Of a stretch of 64,000 nt of DNA, positions 1-9,750 are shown piece by piece. Numbering within the stretch: the stretch's first letter is position 1; each line of letters opens with the position of its first letter. The stretch is from Spirosoma arboris (lineage in GTDB: Bacteria > Bacteroidota > Bacteroidia > Cytophagales > Spirosomataceae). The stretch is taken from positions 62,001 to 126,000 of the forward strand of contig NZ_WPIN01000021.1 of the NCBI RefSeq assembly GCF_009754945.1. The letters run 5' to 3'. The translations under genes and the position numbers were made by a program. The notes below the pieces were generated by a model. It had not been told where the DNA came from, searched no databases, and saw only the letters and a list, made by a program, of their open reading frames with translations.

Positions 1-2542
1 CACCACCGCCCGATTGGGTCTGACCGTTTCCATCACTCTTTACGTCATCGTTATTAACCGACTTGGCTTTTTTACGTGGCGCATCCATGGTCATCTTCCC
101 AATCTTATAGCTGAATGTCAGGCGAATACCCCGGTTGTAGAGATACACATCGTTTACCTGATTGAATTGAGCTGAATTCAACACGGTGTGGATATTAAAC
201 CGATTCGAGAGGAAGTTTTCTGCAGCTAGCCCTATGCTTCCTTTTTTGTTATTGATATCCTTCTTGATACCCACTGTGTAAAACCCGAAACCACCTTGCT
301 TCCCTTGTAATTGCACCTGCGAACCCTGCATAAATCCAAAGGCTTGAGCACCCCAGCCGTGGCCAAATTGTGCGTTGGCAAATGTTCCTCCACTAAGGTT
401 AAAACCAGTATTGGTCAGGTTTTCGGAAACACCATCAGCATTTGTTGTCTGACCGGTTAGGCTCGTGTAAAATAAATTCAAAAACACACCAACATTAATT
501 TTCGAGGTCACGGCCACATTGGCAAATGTGTTGGTACCGTAAGCATATTGACGACCAATGTTCTGATAGGTAGTGATAATTGCACCCGCCAAGGTATCAG
601 ATGGTTGTCTGACCTGCGTAATCGCATTGTTCGTTACCCGTCCGAAGAAGGTAGCATTGATAAATGTCTTCTTGATCGTTTTACTCAAGCCCACTTCAAA
701 GTTGTTGGTGAGTTCAGGACGAAGAGACGGATTACCGATCGTAATATTCTGGGGGTTGGCCGTGTTAAAATTCGGATTCAACTGCTGGAGTCCAGGACGC
801 TGAATCCGTCGGTTATACCCGAGTTTGACGGTCGTTCCATTAAATGTTTTCGAGGCATTCACACTCGGAACTAATACACCATAATTACCGATGCCAAGGG
901 TTCCATCTTTTTCAGTACTAGCGTCAATAAAGGTATGTTCGTAACGAAGTCCGCCTTTCAGCGTATACCGTTTCTTGGTCGTGTAAGTGTATGAACTGTA
1001 TGCGGCAGCAATGTTCTGGTGATACAACAGAGATCCCTGAGTACCATTTTTTTCTGTCGTAAATTCTCCCGTTGGTCCGGCCAGTAAGTAACGATAATCG
1101 CTGTTTACCTGCCGAATAATCCCTTTCGCACCAAACTCGATCAACTGATTTTTCTTAATAGGTGTTTGATAATCAGTCTGTAGCGTAAATTCCTGGTTAA
1201 CGTTTTTATTCAAATTCTGCTGACGGCCAGTTAACGAACCCGTGCCGTTGAGCAGATCGGCATTGAAATTATTCGTCAGATCGTTCCGGCTATACAGTGT
1301 CGAAATACTCCACTCCTGCTGAGGTTTGAAGGTATGAAGGTAGTCGATATTGGCATCTACCGTTCCCGACAGGTTTCTGGTATCTACATTCCGGTAAGAA
1401 ACTGAGCTAGGTGTTCCGTTCGTAAAAAGCTGGGTAACCAGATCCTGTGGGCTGATCATATTCCGCACGCCATACCGTACACCTGCGGTCAGGCTTTGGT
1501 TTTTAGCCAGATCGTAGTCAAACCCTAAATTATATTGCCCAAACAATCCCCGGCTTGTACCATCACCCGTCTGACGAGTCAGCGTAGACACCCCATTTAC
1601 CTCACTGGTTTGATCGAGGTTGGTTTTTGTGATGGTGTTATAGATACCGCGACCGAAACCGCCAATGGTAAAACCAGCCTTGCCTTTACGATAACTGCCA
1701 TTCAGCGATAACATGGAGCCCCGGTTACCAACCCCTGAATCCACGTTCAAATTAAGTCCCTGTAAACTGTTCTTTTTGGTAACGATGTTGATAATACCGC
1801 CTGAACCCTCGGCATCATATTTAGCCGACGGGCTCGTAATTACCTCTACAGTTTTAATCTGATCGGCAGGAATTTGCTTGAGTGCGTCAGAAACACTGCT
1901 GGCAACAATGGTACTGGGTTTGTTGTTGATCAGAACCCGAATATTGGAACTTCCCCGCAGCGAAACATTACCGTCGAGATCCACAGTGAGCATCGGCACT
2001 TTGCGCAGAATGTCGGTCGCATCTCCACCTTTAGCCGTGATGTCTTTATCGGCATTATAAACCAGACGGTCCACTTTTTCTTCAATGAGAGCAGCCTGTC
2101 CAGTTACAGTAACCTCGTCGAGTGTTTTCACACTAGAGCTCAGTTTAATGACACCGAGGTCCAAACTTTGTCCGTTTGCCAGAACCAGGTTATCGATCGT
2201 TTTATTCTTAAAACCAACGAACGTGATTAACGCCCTATACTCGCCTGCTACTAGTTTCGTCAGGGCGAACTTTCCTTTTTCATCCGCCACGGTTCCATCT
2301 ACCGCTTTCCCGCTGGCTTTATTATAGAGTGCGATACTGGCAAATTCGACCGCCTTCGCTTGCGTCGAATCGACAATAGAACCGATTATTTTAGCGGTTC
2401 CTTTAGGGCTTTGGTCGCCTGCTGTGCCTGGCAGGGCTTTGGGTTGCGTAGCTCCACCCATTCCAGGAAATTGAGCCTGAGCAGGCGTTAGCAGATTGAA
2501 CGCTAATAATGTGGCAGCAATAAGTAAACTGTACGATTTCAT
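1..2542 (-). CDS. TonB-dependent outer-membrane beta-barrel receptor, partial
   Basis: The reading frame is open from an ATG at 2542 to the left edge, so the C-terminus is missing (about 847 residues visible). Residues 1-24 form a signal peptide ending AQA-Q. Then comes a carboxypeptidase-regulatory-like domain (about 50-140, with the ending GVIKLSSSVKTLDEVTVTG), a plug domain with the SPSAKYDAEGSGGIINIVTK motif, and a long barrel rich in alternating aromatic strands. This is the layout of the outer-membrane beta-barrel family related to SusC-type receptors; the usual length is about 800-900, so little is lost. The substrate is not evident: no SusD partner lies nearby on the visible side. It probably acts in the outer membrane with TonB-ExbBD. 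Confidence 0.9.
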   Translation of the reverse strand, partial: MKSYSLLIAATLLAFNLLTPAQAQFPGMGGATQPKALPGTAGDQSPKGTAKIIGSIVDSTQAKAVEFASIALYNKASGKAVDGTVADEKGKFALTKLVAGEYRALITFVGFKNKTIDNLVLANGQSLDLGVIKLSSSVKTLDEVTVTGQAALIEEKVDRLVYNADKDITAKGGDATDILRKVPMLTVDLDGNVSLRGSSNIRVLINNKPSTIVASSVSDALKQIPADQIKTVEVITSPSAKYDAEGSGGIINIVTKKNSLQGLNLNVDSGVGNRGSMLSLNGSYRKGKAGFTIGGFGRGIYNTITKTNLDQTSEVNGVSTLTRQTGDGTSRGLFGQYNLGFDYDLAKNQSLTAGVRYGVRNMISPQDLVTQLFTNGTPSSVSYRNVDTRNLSGTVDANIDYLHTFKPQQEWSISTLYSRNDLTNNFNADLLNGTGSLTGRQQNLNKNVNQEFTLQTDYQTPIKKNQLIEFGAKGIIRQVNSDYRYLLAGPTGEFTTEKNGTQGSLLYHQNIAAAYSSYTYTTKKRYTLKGGLRYEHTFIDASTEKDGTLGIGNYGVLVPSVNASKTFNGTTVKLGYNRRIQRPGLQQLNPNFNTANPQNITIGNPSLRPELTNNFEVGLSKTIKKTFINATFFGRVTNNAITQVRQPSDTLAGAIITTYQNIGRQYAYGTNTFANVAVTSKINVGVFLNLFYTSLTGQTTNADGVSENLTNTGFNLSGGTFANAQFGHGWGAQAFGFMQGSQVQLQGKQGGFGFYTVGIKKDINNKKGSIGLAAENFLSNRFNIHTVLNSAQFNQVNDVYLYNRGIRLTFSYKIGKMTMDAPRKKAKSVNNDDVKSDGNGQTQSGGG

Positions 2543-2990
2543 GGAGGTTGCTTTTAACACTACAAAGGTGTAAAGGCAACCGAAAACCCGAAACCAAAAG
2601 CGGACAAAGGGCAGAATCGACCGGATGGACATGGGTTTATTCCTGACGAACGAATTCTGGTGAGGGTTTAGATCAGTACTTCGCGATCCGACTGCGCCAT
2701 CAATCCAACGCTTTCTTCCTGCAACGTTGCAACGGTCAGGCCACGAAACGACTCTTTTTCTCGTACAGGTAAATAGAAGCAAATAAGCCGTTCTGAGCTA
2801 AAAATAGGCATTATTAAGCGTCAAATGGCCCTATTTCGGAATTGAGAACGACTAAAAGGCAGCTCGTTAAATTGTTAAAAAGTCCTAAAAGCAACGGTAA
2901 GACCAGACCACCAAACCTCCGTATTCGATGATGTAGCTGTACGTTACCTTTTAAACCGTGAAACAGCGGATAACCTGAATCGCTCACCCA
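2543..2990. other. Intergenic gap between divergent genes
   Basis: This 448-base gap lies between the receptor gene on the minus strand and a small gene on the plus strand, so it should hold promoters for both. I see no RNA gene, repeat or convincing coding frame in it; short frames on the minus strand lack any recognisable protein character. Confidence 0.5.
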
Positions 2991-3251
2991 ATGAAACGTA
3001 CGCACATAGCCACCCAGACAAGTCAGCCACAAGCCACAGCACAACCTGCGCTACAAGTTTTATTATCGCAGTCCGAAGACGGATTTTACGGTAGCCTGCA
3101 ACGCATTTGGAACAATGTCGTGAAACTAGAAGACATGGGTATCATTCAACAGGAGAATGATAAGTTCATGTATGCCTATCGCTTTGCCGAAGCCGAACTT
3201 CAGCGAGCCTATATTGATCAGTTCACCCAAACTCCTCCCTTAGCCGATTAA
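2991..3251 (+). CDS. Hypothetical protein, 86 aa
   Basis: This is a small soluble protein with no signal peptide or membrane segment. The N-terminal 25 residues are rich in T, Q, P and A and probably disordered. The rest is charged and helical, with the phrase EDGFYGSLQRIWNNVVKLED followed by an amphipathic stretch. It starts at an ATG and is followed after 20 bases by the next gene in the same direction, so the two are probably co-transcribed. I do not recognise the family. Confidence 0.6.
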   Translation: MKRTHIATQTSQPQATAQPALQVLLSQSEDGFYGSLQRIWNNVVKLEDMGIIQQENDKFMYAYRFAEAELQRAYIDQFTQTPPLAD

Positions 3252-3271
3252 TTCACCCTGATTGAGTTCGT

Positions 3272-3688
3272 ATGAAAACCTACCAGAATGAGCATGTCAT
3301 GGTGGAAGTTGATTGTAGTATACACCTGTTGCAGCAAACATGGGTAGGCTTACCAAGCAGCGAAAGCTTTCGGGATGGATCGCTGGCGATTCTGGCATTA
3401 GCCAAGCGTCACCAGGTCAAACGATGGTTGATCGACCTAAGGCAACTGCGGTTATTCAATCCGACGGATTTGCACTGGTTCATTCAACACTGGCTCCCAC
3501 AGGCCAATTCAGGGCCGATTTTGCCTCAGAACGCCCGAGTCGCCATTGTTCTAAATGATCTTAACCAATTCGGGAAATTAGGTTCCGACATGCTACTGAG
3601 AGCTTCTGGCAGTCTGAATGCATCATTGGCCAGCCGCTATTTTGTTGGCAACGAAGATCCCCAACAATGGCTATTAATAAACCCATAA
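3272..3688 (+). CDS. Hypothetical protein, 138 aa, STAS/SpoIIAA-like character
   Basis: The protein has no signal peptide. It contains a central strand-helix pattern (VKRWLIDLRQLRLFNPTDLH, then ARVAIVLNDLNQFGK) that resembles the small SpoIIAA/STAS-like proteins common in Cytophagales, in which a buried strand ends in an Asp. The assignment is by overall pattern only. It lies 20 bases after the 86-aa gene and is followed directly by a strong inverted repeat, so the pair looks like a short operon with its own terminator. Confidence 0.6.
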   Translation: MKTYQNEHVMVEVDCSIHLLQQTWVGLPSSESFRDGSLAILALAKRHQVKRWLIDLRQLRLFNPTDLHWFIQHWLPQANSGPILPQNARVAIVLNDLNQFGKLGSDMLLRASGSLNASLASRYFVGNEDPQQWLLINP

Positions 3689-3692
3689 ATCG

Positions 3693-3762
3693 AATTTTCT
3701 CAAAAAGCCGTGGCAAGATTTTAGTAAGCTATCCAGGCAATGCACGGCTTTTTGAGAAAATT
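3693..3762. terminator. Perfect 20-bp inverted repeat, probable terminator
   Basis: Bases 3693-3712 and 3743-3762 are perfect reverse complements of 20 bases (left arm AATTTTCTCAAAAAGCCGTG), separated by 30 bases. The stem begins five bases after the stop codon of the preceding gene and carries A/T runs at its base, so it could terminate transcription in either direction. The 30-base loop is longer than in a classic intrinsic terminator. Confidence 0.6.
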
Positions 3763-4140
3763 TGGCAAAATATAATCTGATTCTGCATAGAGTTCCATAA
3801 ACGCCTTCTTGCCCCTCCCCTGTTTATTCATATATCAGATTAAAAGTTGCCACATTTTAGAATTATTCAGCGTATTATTTATAAATACCCAATCGCTTAG
3901 TATCCTATTAATTACCAATTAGTGATTATCAACCATAATAGTGGTAGGGAGAACAGCGTGCGTATATTTCTGGATAACTTTACTTTAGCTGATACTTGAG
4001 TAAGTCACTATTGATCTACTCTGCAATTAAACAGTAACTTGTTAGCCTTTTTAGTATTGAATACACTTTAGTACCCCAAGAAGTACCACCCATTACAGTC
4101 GTAAAGAGAGAATGACCAGGAGATTTAGAGCGACTTGTTT
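3763..4140. other. AT-rich intergenic region
   Basis: About 380 bases of AT-rich sequence separate the inverted repeat from the next gene. It should contain the promoter of the large secreted protein. I see no RNA gene, repeat or coding frame in it. Confidence 0.45.
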
Positions 4141-6510
4141 ATGCGTTTTTCTACCTTTCAACTTTTAGTCTGGCTTTTTGCATTAAGTTCTCCATTGGTC
4201 GTGCTGGCATCTCACCAGGTTGGCGGACAGATCGAAATGCGAGCAATAGGCGATGTATTTGGGCATTTCCACATTACCGTCACCAACTATTTAGAGGATG
4301 GAACACGGGGAGCTGCTATACAACAAACTACGGGCGTGTTAGGTATTTTTCGCCAACGCGATAATGTGCAGATGATGTCTTTTACAGTTCGTCAGACTGG
4401 TACTCGTGTTCCGATTATCTACGCCAACGAATTCTGCGCGGCTCAACGTAATCTAAAATTTATTGTCCTTACTTACGAGGCCGATATTCAGCTCAGTCCT
4501 GGTAACTATAACGATACGCAAGGCTATTATATGTCGTATCAGACACGTAACCGGAACGCGGGTATCAATAATATCAGCATTCCTGACCAGACAGGCTTTA
4601 CATTTTATCTTGAATTTCCGGCTCTCGTACAAAATGGGCAAGCATTCTCAAACTCATCTCCTCACTTTGGCACCATAAATGGTGAGTACGTCTGCATAGG
4701 TGACCCGTTCAGACTCCCATTTGGCGGCACGGATCCCGACGGTGATGAACTTCGGTACTCAATGGTAACACCGCTCAATCAGCAGAGTACGCTAACGAAT
4801 GCGGTGTCGTCAGGCCCCTATCCTGATGTGACATGGCTATCGGGTTTTGGCCCCGATAATGCCATTCCGGGAAGCCCTCCATTGAGCATAGATGCGCAGA
4901 CGGGCCAATTATCCGTTACGGCCACCCAATTGGGCTTATTTGTCTTTGCTGTGAAAGTGGAAGAATATCGTAACGGCATAAAAATTGGTGAAGTAAGGCG
5001 TGATTTTCAGTTATTGGTTATTGATTGCCCTCCCCAAACCACGCCCGATCCAGCTGTCCAGATTCTAAATATGCCTAAGGCAACGAAAACGACCATCTGT
5101 CAGGGCGATTCTGCTATTCTTAAGGCTGCGGTCGATACCAGTTGGAATTATCAATGGCGCCGGGATGGTATTAATATTCCAGGAGCAACGAACCCAACGC
5201 TAACGGTACGCCTGTCCGGTGAGTATACATTAGTCGTATCGCAGAAAGTAGTTTGCAGTAAGGTTGGCAATTCGAATATTCTGGCCATCACCGTTATTGG
5301 AAATGAAGCGAAAGTATCGACAAGTGGGCATTTATGTGCCACAACAGGTACAGTAACGCTCTATGCTACCGACGATTCTAATGTAACCTACCAGTGGTAT
5401 CGCGATGGGCAGCTTCTTTCGAGCGCACCATCGGTTGATTCGATGAAAACAAACCAGCCAGGCAAATACTGGTCTGTACTAACGCACAAAACGTTAGGTT
5501 GTAAGGCCAATACCGATACGGCTACAATTGCGCGTTCGACAGCTGTTCAGGCTGTTATTAAATCGGCTTCGGGTTTTAATCGTATTTGTCCAAATGATTC
5601 ATTACGGCTAGATGCCAGTGGCGGCATTAGTTATAACTGGCAAAAAGATGATACTCAAGTAGGTAGTAGCAGTTCGCAATATGTGGCCACAGAAGCTGCG
5701 ACTTACGTAGTTATCGCCACCGACATTTTTGGCTGTAAAGGCACGTCAGCGCCTGTCGAAATCACTCAGCTTGCGCCAGTAGTCGTCACCTTCGATTCCA
5801 TTCCGGGAGTTTGCGGTCCTAATGTACCTGCGTATTCGCTCGCAGGTACGCCACCGGGTGGCGAATTTGCCGGCCCAGGTGTAACCGGTAGCGAATTCAG
5901 TCCCAAGCTGGCGGGCATTGGTAATCATACTGTGACCTACACCGTGAAAGCCGCTCCTGAATGTGCCGGTACAGTAGCCACGCGAATCGCCGTCGTCGCC
6001 CCCATACCGACTATCCAACTGGCCGATTCCATGACCACCTATACGGGTAATACGTTCACGATGAATCCGGTTTATACGGGAAATCCCAATCAGTTTCTAT
6101 GGGCATCAGCTACGTATTTAGACAGCACTACAGTAGCGAACCCGACAGTGAGGGACATTCAGAAGGATATTACATATACCATCAATGTAAAAAACAGCAC
6201 GGGTTGCGAAGCCAAAGACACCATTCATATTACAGTCTACCCTCGGGTGTACGTACCTGAGGCATTCAGCCCCAATGGTGACGGCCTCAATGATACCTGG
6301 GAATTGTTCGGTATTGAAGCTTTCCCAGATGCTGTCGTAACTATTTTCAATCGCTGGGGAGAGGTAATTTATTCATCAGGGAAAGGATATACCCACCCCT
6401 TCGATGGTACACTGAACGGTACTTCTTTACCTGTGGGTTTGTATGCTTTCACGCTACACACCGTACCACAAAAACCCGTGATTCGGGGAAGCTTAATGCT
6501 GGTTAGATAG
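4141..6510 (+). CDS. Large secreted Ig-like protein with T9SS type B sorting domain
   Basis: The 789-residue protein starts at ATG 4141; an in-frame TTG six bases upstream is possible but adds nothing. Residues 1-24 form a signal peptide. The N-terminal 270 residues hold a cadherin-like region with GTDPDGDELRYSM and a PLSIDAQTGQLSV phrase. Then follow repeated Ig/PKD-like units, each with a YQWxRDG motif and paired cysteines (around 310-560). The C-terminus is the gliding-motility-associated domain: VYVPEAFSPNGDGLNDTWEL, then FNRWGEVIY and GLYAFTL, the hallmark of T9SS type B cargo. The protein should be exported across the outer membrane and attached or released outside. Its ligand is unknown. 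Confidence 0.88.
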   Translation: MRFSTFQLLVWLFALSSPLVVLASHQVGGQIEMRAIGDVFGHFHITVTNYLEDGTRGAAIQQTTGVLGIFRQRDNVQMMSFTVRQTGTRVPIIYANEFCAAQRNLKFIVLTYEADIQLSPGNYNDTQGYYMSYQTRNRNAGINNISIPDQTGFTFYLEFPALVQNGQAFSNSSPHFGTINGEYVCIGDPFRLPFGGTDPDGDELRYSMVTPLNQQSTLTNAVSSGPYPDVTWLSGFGPDNAIPGSPPLSIDAQTGQLSVTATQLGLFVFAVKVEEYRNGIKIGEVRRDFQLLVIDCPPQTTPDPAVQILNMPKATKTTICQGDSAILKAAVDTSWNYQWRRDGINIPGATNPTLTVRLSGEYTLVVSQKVVCSKVGNSNILAITVIGNEAKVSTSGHLCATTGTVTLYATDDSNVTYQWYRDGQLLSSAPSVDSMKTNQPGKYWSVLTHKTLGCKANTDTATIARSTAVQAVIKSASGFNRICPNDSLRLDASGGISYNWQKDDTQVGSSSSQYVATEAATYVVIATDIFGCKGTSAPVEITQLAPVVVTFDSIPGVCGPNVPAYSLAGTPPGGEFAGPGVTGSEFSPKLAGIGNHTVTYTVKAAPECAGTVATRIAVVAPIPTIQLADSMTTYTGNTFTMNPVYTGNPNQFLWASATYLDSTTVANPTVRDIQKDITYTINVKNSTGCEAKDTIHITVYPRVYVPEAFSPNGDGLNDTWELFGIEAFPDAVVTIFNRWGEVIYSSGKGYTHPFDGTLNGTSLPVGLYAFTLHTVPQKPVIRGSLMLVR

Positions 6511-6511
6511 A

Positions 6512-6592
6512 TTTTTGACAGGATTTACAGGATAAGACAGGATTAGTTATACCTAAAAAAATTCTGTCTTATCCTGTAAATCCTGTCAAAAA
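6512..6592. terminator. Perfect 29-bp inverted repeat between convergent genes
   Basis: Bases 6512-6540 and 6564-6592 are perfect reverse complements over 29 bases with a 23-base loop. The arm begins TTTTTGACAGGATTTACAGG, so it has a T-run on each outer side. It lies between the stop codons of two convergent genes, one base after one and seven before the other, and fits a bidirectional terminator. The GACAGGATTTACAGGAT core resembles dispersed hairpin repeats of Bacteroidota genomes, from memory only. Confidence 0.7.
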
Positions 6593-6599
6593 CTCTTCG

Positions 6600-8297
6600 T
6601 CATAACGTACTTTTCTTCTTGCCTGGCCCCCAGATAGCCCGCCCTGGAAAAACGTTGGTATGTTCACCATCTTTCAGAACAAGCTTCCCGTTGATCAGTA
6701 CATGCTGAACACCTACGGAATATTGAAATGGATCGGCAAAGGTTGCTTTGTCAGCAATGGTGGCCGGATCGAAAATGACCACATCGGCGAAATAGCCCGA
6801 ACGCAGCACCCCCCGATTGGGTAATTTATGGTTGGTGGCGGGTAAACTCGTTAACCGACGGATAGCTTCTTCCAACGACATAACATGTTCATCCCGAACG
6901 TATTTACCAAGTAGTCGGGCAAAATTGCCGAATGTTCGGGGGTGAACAATGCCATTGTCTTTGCGGTCTTCGGAAATGGATGCAGCATCCGAACCAAACG
7001 ATACCCACGGTTGACTGATGCCTTTTTTTACATTTTCCTCCGACATCAGAAAATACGTCGTCTCAACCCGACTCTTATCAGCAACGATCAAATCCATCAC
7101 GGTTTCGATAGGATCTTTATGCCAGATCGTGGCTAGCTGACCAAGCGTTTTCCCATTGTATTTTTTCAGCGAATCAACTTCAAAAGCGGTTAGCAGAATA
7201 TTATCTGTCGATCCAGCTAGCTGAAACATGTTTTCCCAGTCCTTGCCTTTTTGCTGTACTTCGGCCTTCAATTTCTGACGGGTAGCAGGGTCCTGCAATC
7301 GTTTCCAGCCCGCCATAAATCCACCATTGAATAGGTAGGGTGGCAGACAGGATGTGAGACCGGTGGCTCCTGCCGTATACGTGTACATATTGGCCGTTAC
7401 ATTCTGTCCCTGCTTCCGGGCATTATTAATCAACGTAATTGTCGATTCCATTTTAGGCCAGTTTCGCTGCCCCGATGCCTTGAAATGGTAAAGTTCGACC
7501 GGTACATTTGCTCGCTTACCAATGGTAATCAACTCATCCACAGCCTCTTCAAGCCGATCTCCTTCGCTCCGAATGTGAGCAATATAACGGCCACCATATC
7601 GGCCCGCTTCCTGGCAAAGAGCAACGAGTTCATCCGTATCGGCAAAGGAATTAGGCGGATAAATCAGCGCTGTTGTAATGCCTAAAGCGCCTTCTTCCAT
7701 TGCCTTGCGAACAATAGCCCGCATCTGGTTTAGTTGCGCTGGCGTTGGTTTTACGTCGTTCTCACCCAATACAACCTGACGAACCTGTGAAGCACCCAGG
7801 TAGGATGCAATGTTAGACGTAATGCCCTTATTCTGTAGTTTCGTCATAAACTCAGCCAGGGTCGTCCAGTCGCAGGTCAGATTATAGGGTTTCAAATAGA
7901 GATTAACCTGTTGACGCATGGCATCGGTACTGAGAGGCCCCCACGAATCTTCGCCAAAAACCTCGGTCGTAATCCCCTGTTTGGTGTCGCTCATAGAATG
8001 GCCATCCCGTAGAAACTCTAATCCGGTGTGCGACAACACATTGATAAATCCGGGCGCTACCGCTTTACCTTTAGCATCAATGACCGTAGCGGCCTTTGCA
8101 TTGGGAAGTTTGCCAACAGCAACAACACGATCACCCCGGATGCCCACATCGCCTTGATGAGGTGGCTGACCAGATCCGTCATAGATCAGTCCATTACGGA
8201 TAAGAATATCGAATTGGTTGTTTGCTGACTTTACTGATTGAGCGGGCAAGTGGCCTAAACTGGCCAGCAGCAGAATGAGGAAAGGTATAAATCGCAT
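6600..8297 (-). CDS. Amidohydrolase of the D-aminoacylase family
   Basis: The 565-residue protein has a signal peptide (residues 1-20, ending LPAQS), so it is periplasmic. The fold is amidohydrolase_3: DILIRNGLIYDGSGQPP and DVGIRGDRVVAVG at the N-terminus, GKAVAPGFINVLSHTGLEFL, then AHIRSEGDRLEEAVDELI and VELYHFKASGQ (metal-ligand histidines). The C-terminal beta-sandwich carries GYFADVVIFDPATI. N-acyl-D-amino-acid deacylases of this group cleave N-acyl-D-amino acids or D-amino-acid dipeptides. The canonical HxH metal motif after PGFI is replaced by LSH, as in a Bacteroidota subfamily whose substrates are poorly known, so the exact substrate is uncertain. Confidence 0.82.
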   Translation of the reverse strand: MRFIPFLILLLASLGHLPAQSVKSANNQFDILIRNGLIYDGSGQPPHQGDVGIRGDRVVAVGKLPNAKAATVIDAKGKAVAPGFINVLSHTGLEFLRDGHSMSDTKQGITTEVFGEDSWGPLSTDAMRQQVNLYLKPYNLTCDWTTLAEFMTKLQNKGITSNIASYLGASQVRQVVLGENDVKPTPAQLNQMRAIVRKAMEEGALGITTALIYPPNSFADTDELVALCQEAGRYGGRYIAHIRSEGDRLEEAVDELITIGKRANVPVELYHFKASGQRNWPKMESTITLINNARKQGQNVTANMYTYTAGATGLTSCLPPYLFNGGFMAGWKRLQDPATRQKLKAEVQQKGKDWENMFQLAGSTDNILLTAFEVDSLKKYNGKTLGQLATIWHKDPIETVMDLIVADKSRVETTYFLMSEENVKKGISQPWVSFGSDAASISEDRKDNGIVHPRTFGNFARLLGKYVRDEHVMSLEEAIRRLTSLPATNHKLPNRGVLRSGYFADVVIFDPATIADKATFADPFQYSVGVQHVLINGKLVLKDGEHTNVFPGRAIWGPGKKKSTL

Positions 8298-8359
8298 AGC
8301 AGGTTGTTTAATAGCCCAAAATACGAATTGAGTGGCGTAATCCCTGCATCTTTTTATGC

Positions 8360-9709
8360 CTAAAACTCTACTGCTCTAAACTCAGCCTGAACTTCTTTTT
8401 TTGATACCGTCTGATCTGGACAGAAACCTTTGACCTGATAAAGTGTCGCGGTATAGCTCCCGGTGACGATTGTTTGCCCATTCACTTGTTCTACTTTAGT
8501 GATGGTGACATGCCCAGGCGATGCGACATCATTATTACAGTCATAGTAATAGCTGTGATAGCTACTGGGTTGAGGATTTAGTAAATCAACCGTAGCAACA
8601 ATTGCTTTCCCATTTATATGCTCTTCATTATCAGCCCCTCCTTGATAGAACGGATACGATCCCACCTGGATTGACTGTACGTGAAGATTCAATGAAAGCC
8701 CTTTTGTATTTGTAAGATTGCCCTGAATGAGATACCCTTCCCCCGTGTCGATCAAACCAAAATTGTCACAGTCGTACGTTTGCCCATCGAATATGGCCCG
8801 GAAATACGTACCCCCAATATGAATTGCTCGCTTTATAATCGCTTTTCCGGCAGCTCCTTTCCGAGGTTGTTGGCTGGGGGGCAGAAAATTATAGATTTCA
8901 ACCGTTACCGTTGCGTAACCCTGTACCACATTAGCTGCGGCTAAATACGTGCCCGATACTCTGGACGCATCCACATTGAATCCCCCAGGTCCAAACAGTT
9001 GCCAGTTTCTGATGTTGCCAGGATCTTGCAGCGCATGTTGCTGCGCCAGGAAGACCTCTTCGGCATTCTCGACGCCCGAGTCTTTGTTTAATTTTATGTC
9101 ATACATCGATATGGTAAACTTCGCCGATTGCCCCGGCATTACTTCATACGGATTGACTGTCATATAATATTCGGCAAAGGCGCCCCAGTCACTGAAGTGT
9201 TTTGTCGTAACGGTCAGTGTTTGAGCCGATTCGTCCAGTTCTGTATTTGTCAATGCCTTCCAGTAACCATCACTGCCCTGATAGGCCATAAATAATAACT
9301 GTGAAGAAGTTCCGTCCAGGCTGGTGGTATCGTAATGGTATTGAAGTTTAACCGGTTGAGCAAACGTTTGCCCTTCAGGCAGGAGTCGGAACGATAAGCC
9401 ACCAATCAGGCCTGGTAATGTCGGTGTAACGGGTTGAACCGTAAATGTGGTGGTCTTCGCTACGGCACCCGCCGGAATCGTCAATGTAAGCGTTCCATCG
9501 GCTGAGGCCAATGTGCCCCCTTCAGGTCCGATTGCTTTTCGGACAGGTTCTCCCACGGGAGTACCTTTATCATACACAACACCCTGAATGGTGGTCGTAT
9601 CTTTAGGCACAGACGGAGCAGGATCAGTAGGATTAACGGCATCCGTTGGCTTCTGACAGGCGAAAAAGCCACTCAGAATTAAAAAGGATAAAAACTTGGT
9701 GAGTTTCAT
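8360..9709 (-). CDS. Lipoprotein with ZU5-like domain
   Basis: The 449-residue protein opens with a lipoprotein signal whose lipobox cysteine is in GFFACQK (about residue 18). Residues 45-135 hold a ZU5-like unit: GPEGGTLASADGTLTLTIPA and then GAVAKTTTFTVQPV. The rest is beta-rich and includes a phrase typical of repeated surface modules (FDGQTYDCDNFG). The C-terminal half has two close cysteine-containing strands. It is likely anchored at the outer membrane. It precedes another lipoprotein by 41 bases on the same strand, which suggests a shared transcript. No enzymatic motif is visible. Confidence 0.72.
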   Translation of the reverse strand: MKLTKFLSFLILSGFFACQKPTDAVNPTDPAPSVPKDTTTIQGVVYDKGTPVGEPVRKAIGPEGGTLASADGTLTLTIPAGAVAKTTTFTVQPVTPTLPGLIGGLSFRLLPEGQTFAQPVKLQYHYDTTSLDGTSSQLLFMAYQGSDGYWKALTNTELDESAQTLTVTTKHFSDWGAFAEYYMTVNPYEVMPGQSAKFTISMYDIKLNKDSGVENAEEVFLAQQHALQDPGNIRNWQLFGPGGFNVDASRVSGTYLAAANVVQGYATVTVEIYNFLPPSQQPRKGAAGKAIIKRAIHIGGTYFRAIFDGQTYDCDNFGLIDTGEGYLIQGNLTNTKGLSLNLHVQSIQVGSYPFYQGGADNEEHINGKAIVATVDLLNPQPSSYHSYYYDCNNDVASPGHVTITKVEQVNGQTIVTGSYTATLYQVKGFCPDQTVSKKEVQAEFRAVEF

Positions 9710-9750
9710 GGCGAAAAAAGTAGAATTGGCGATAAAAAAGGCTACATTAA

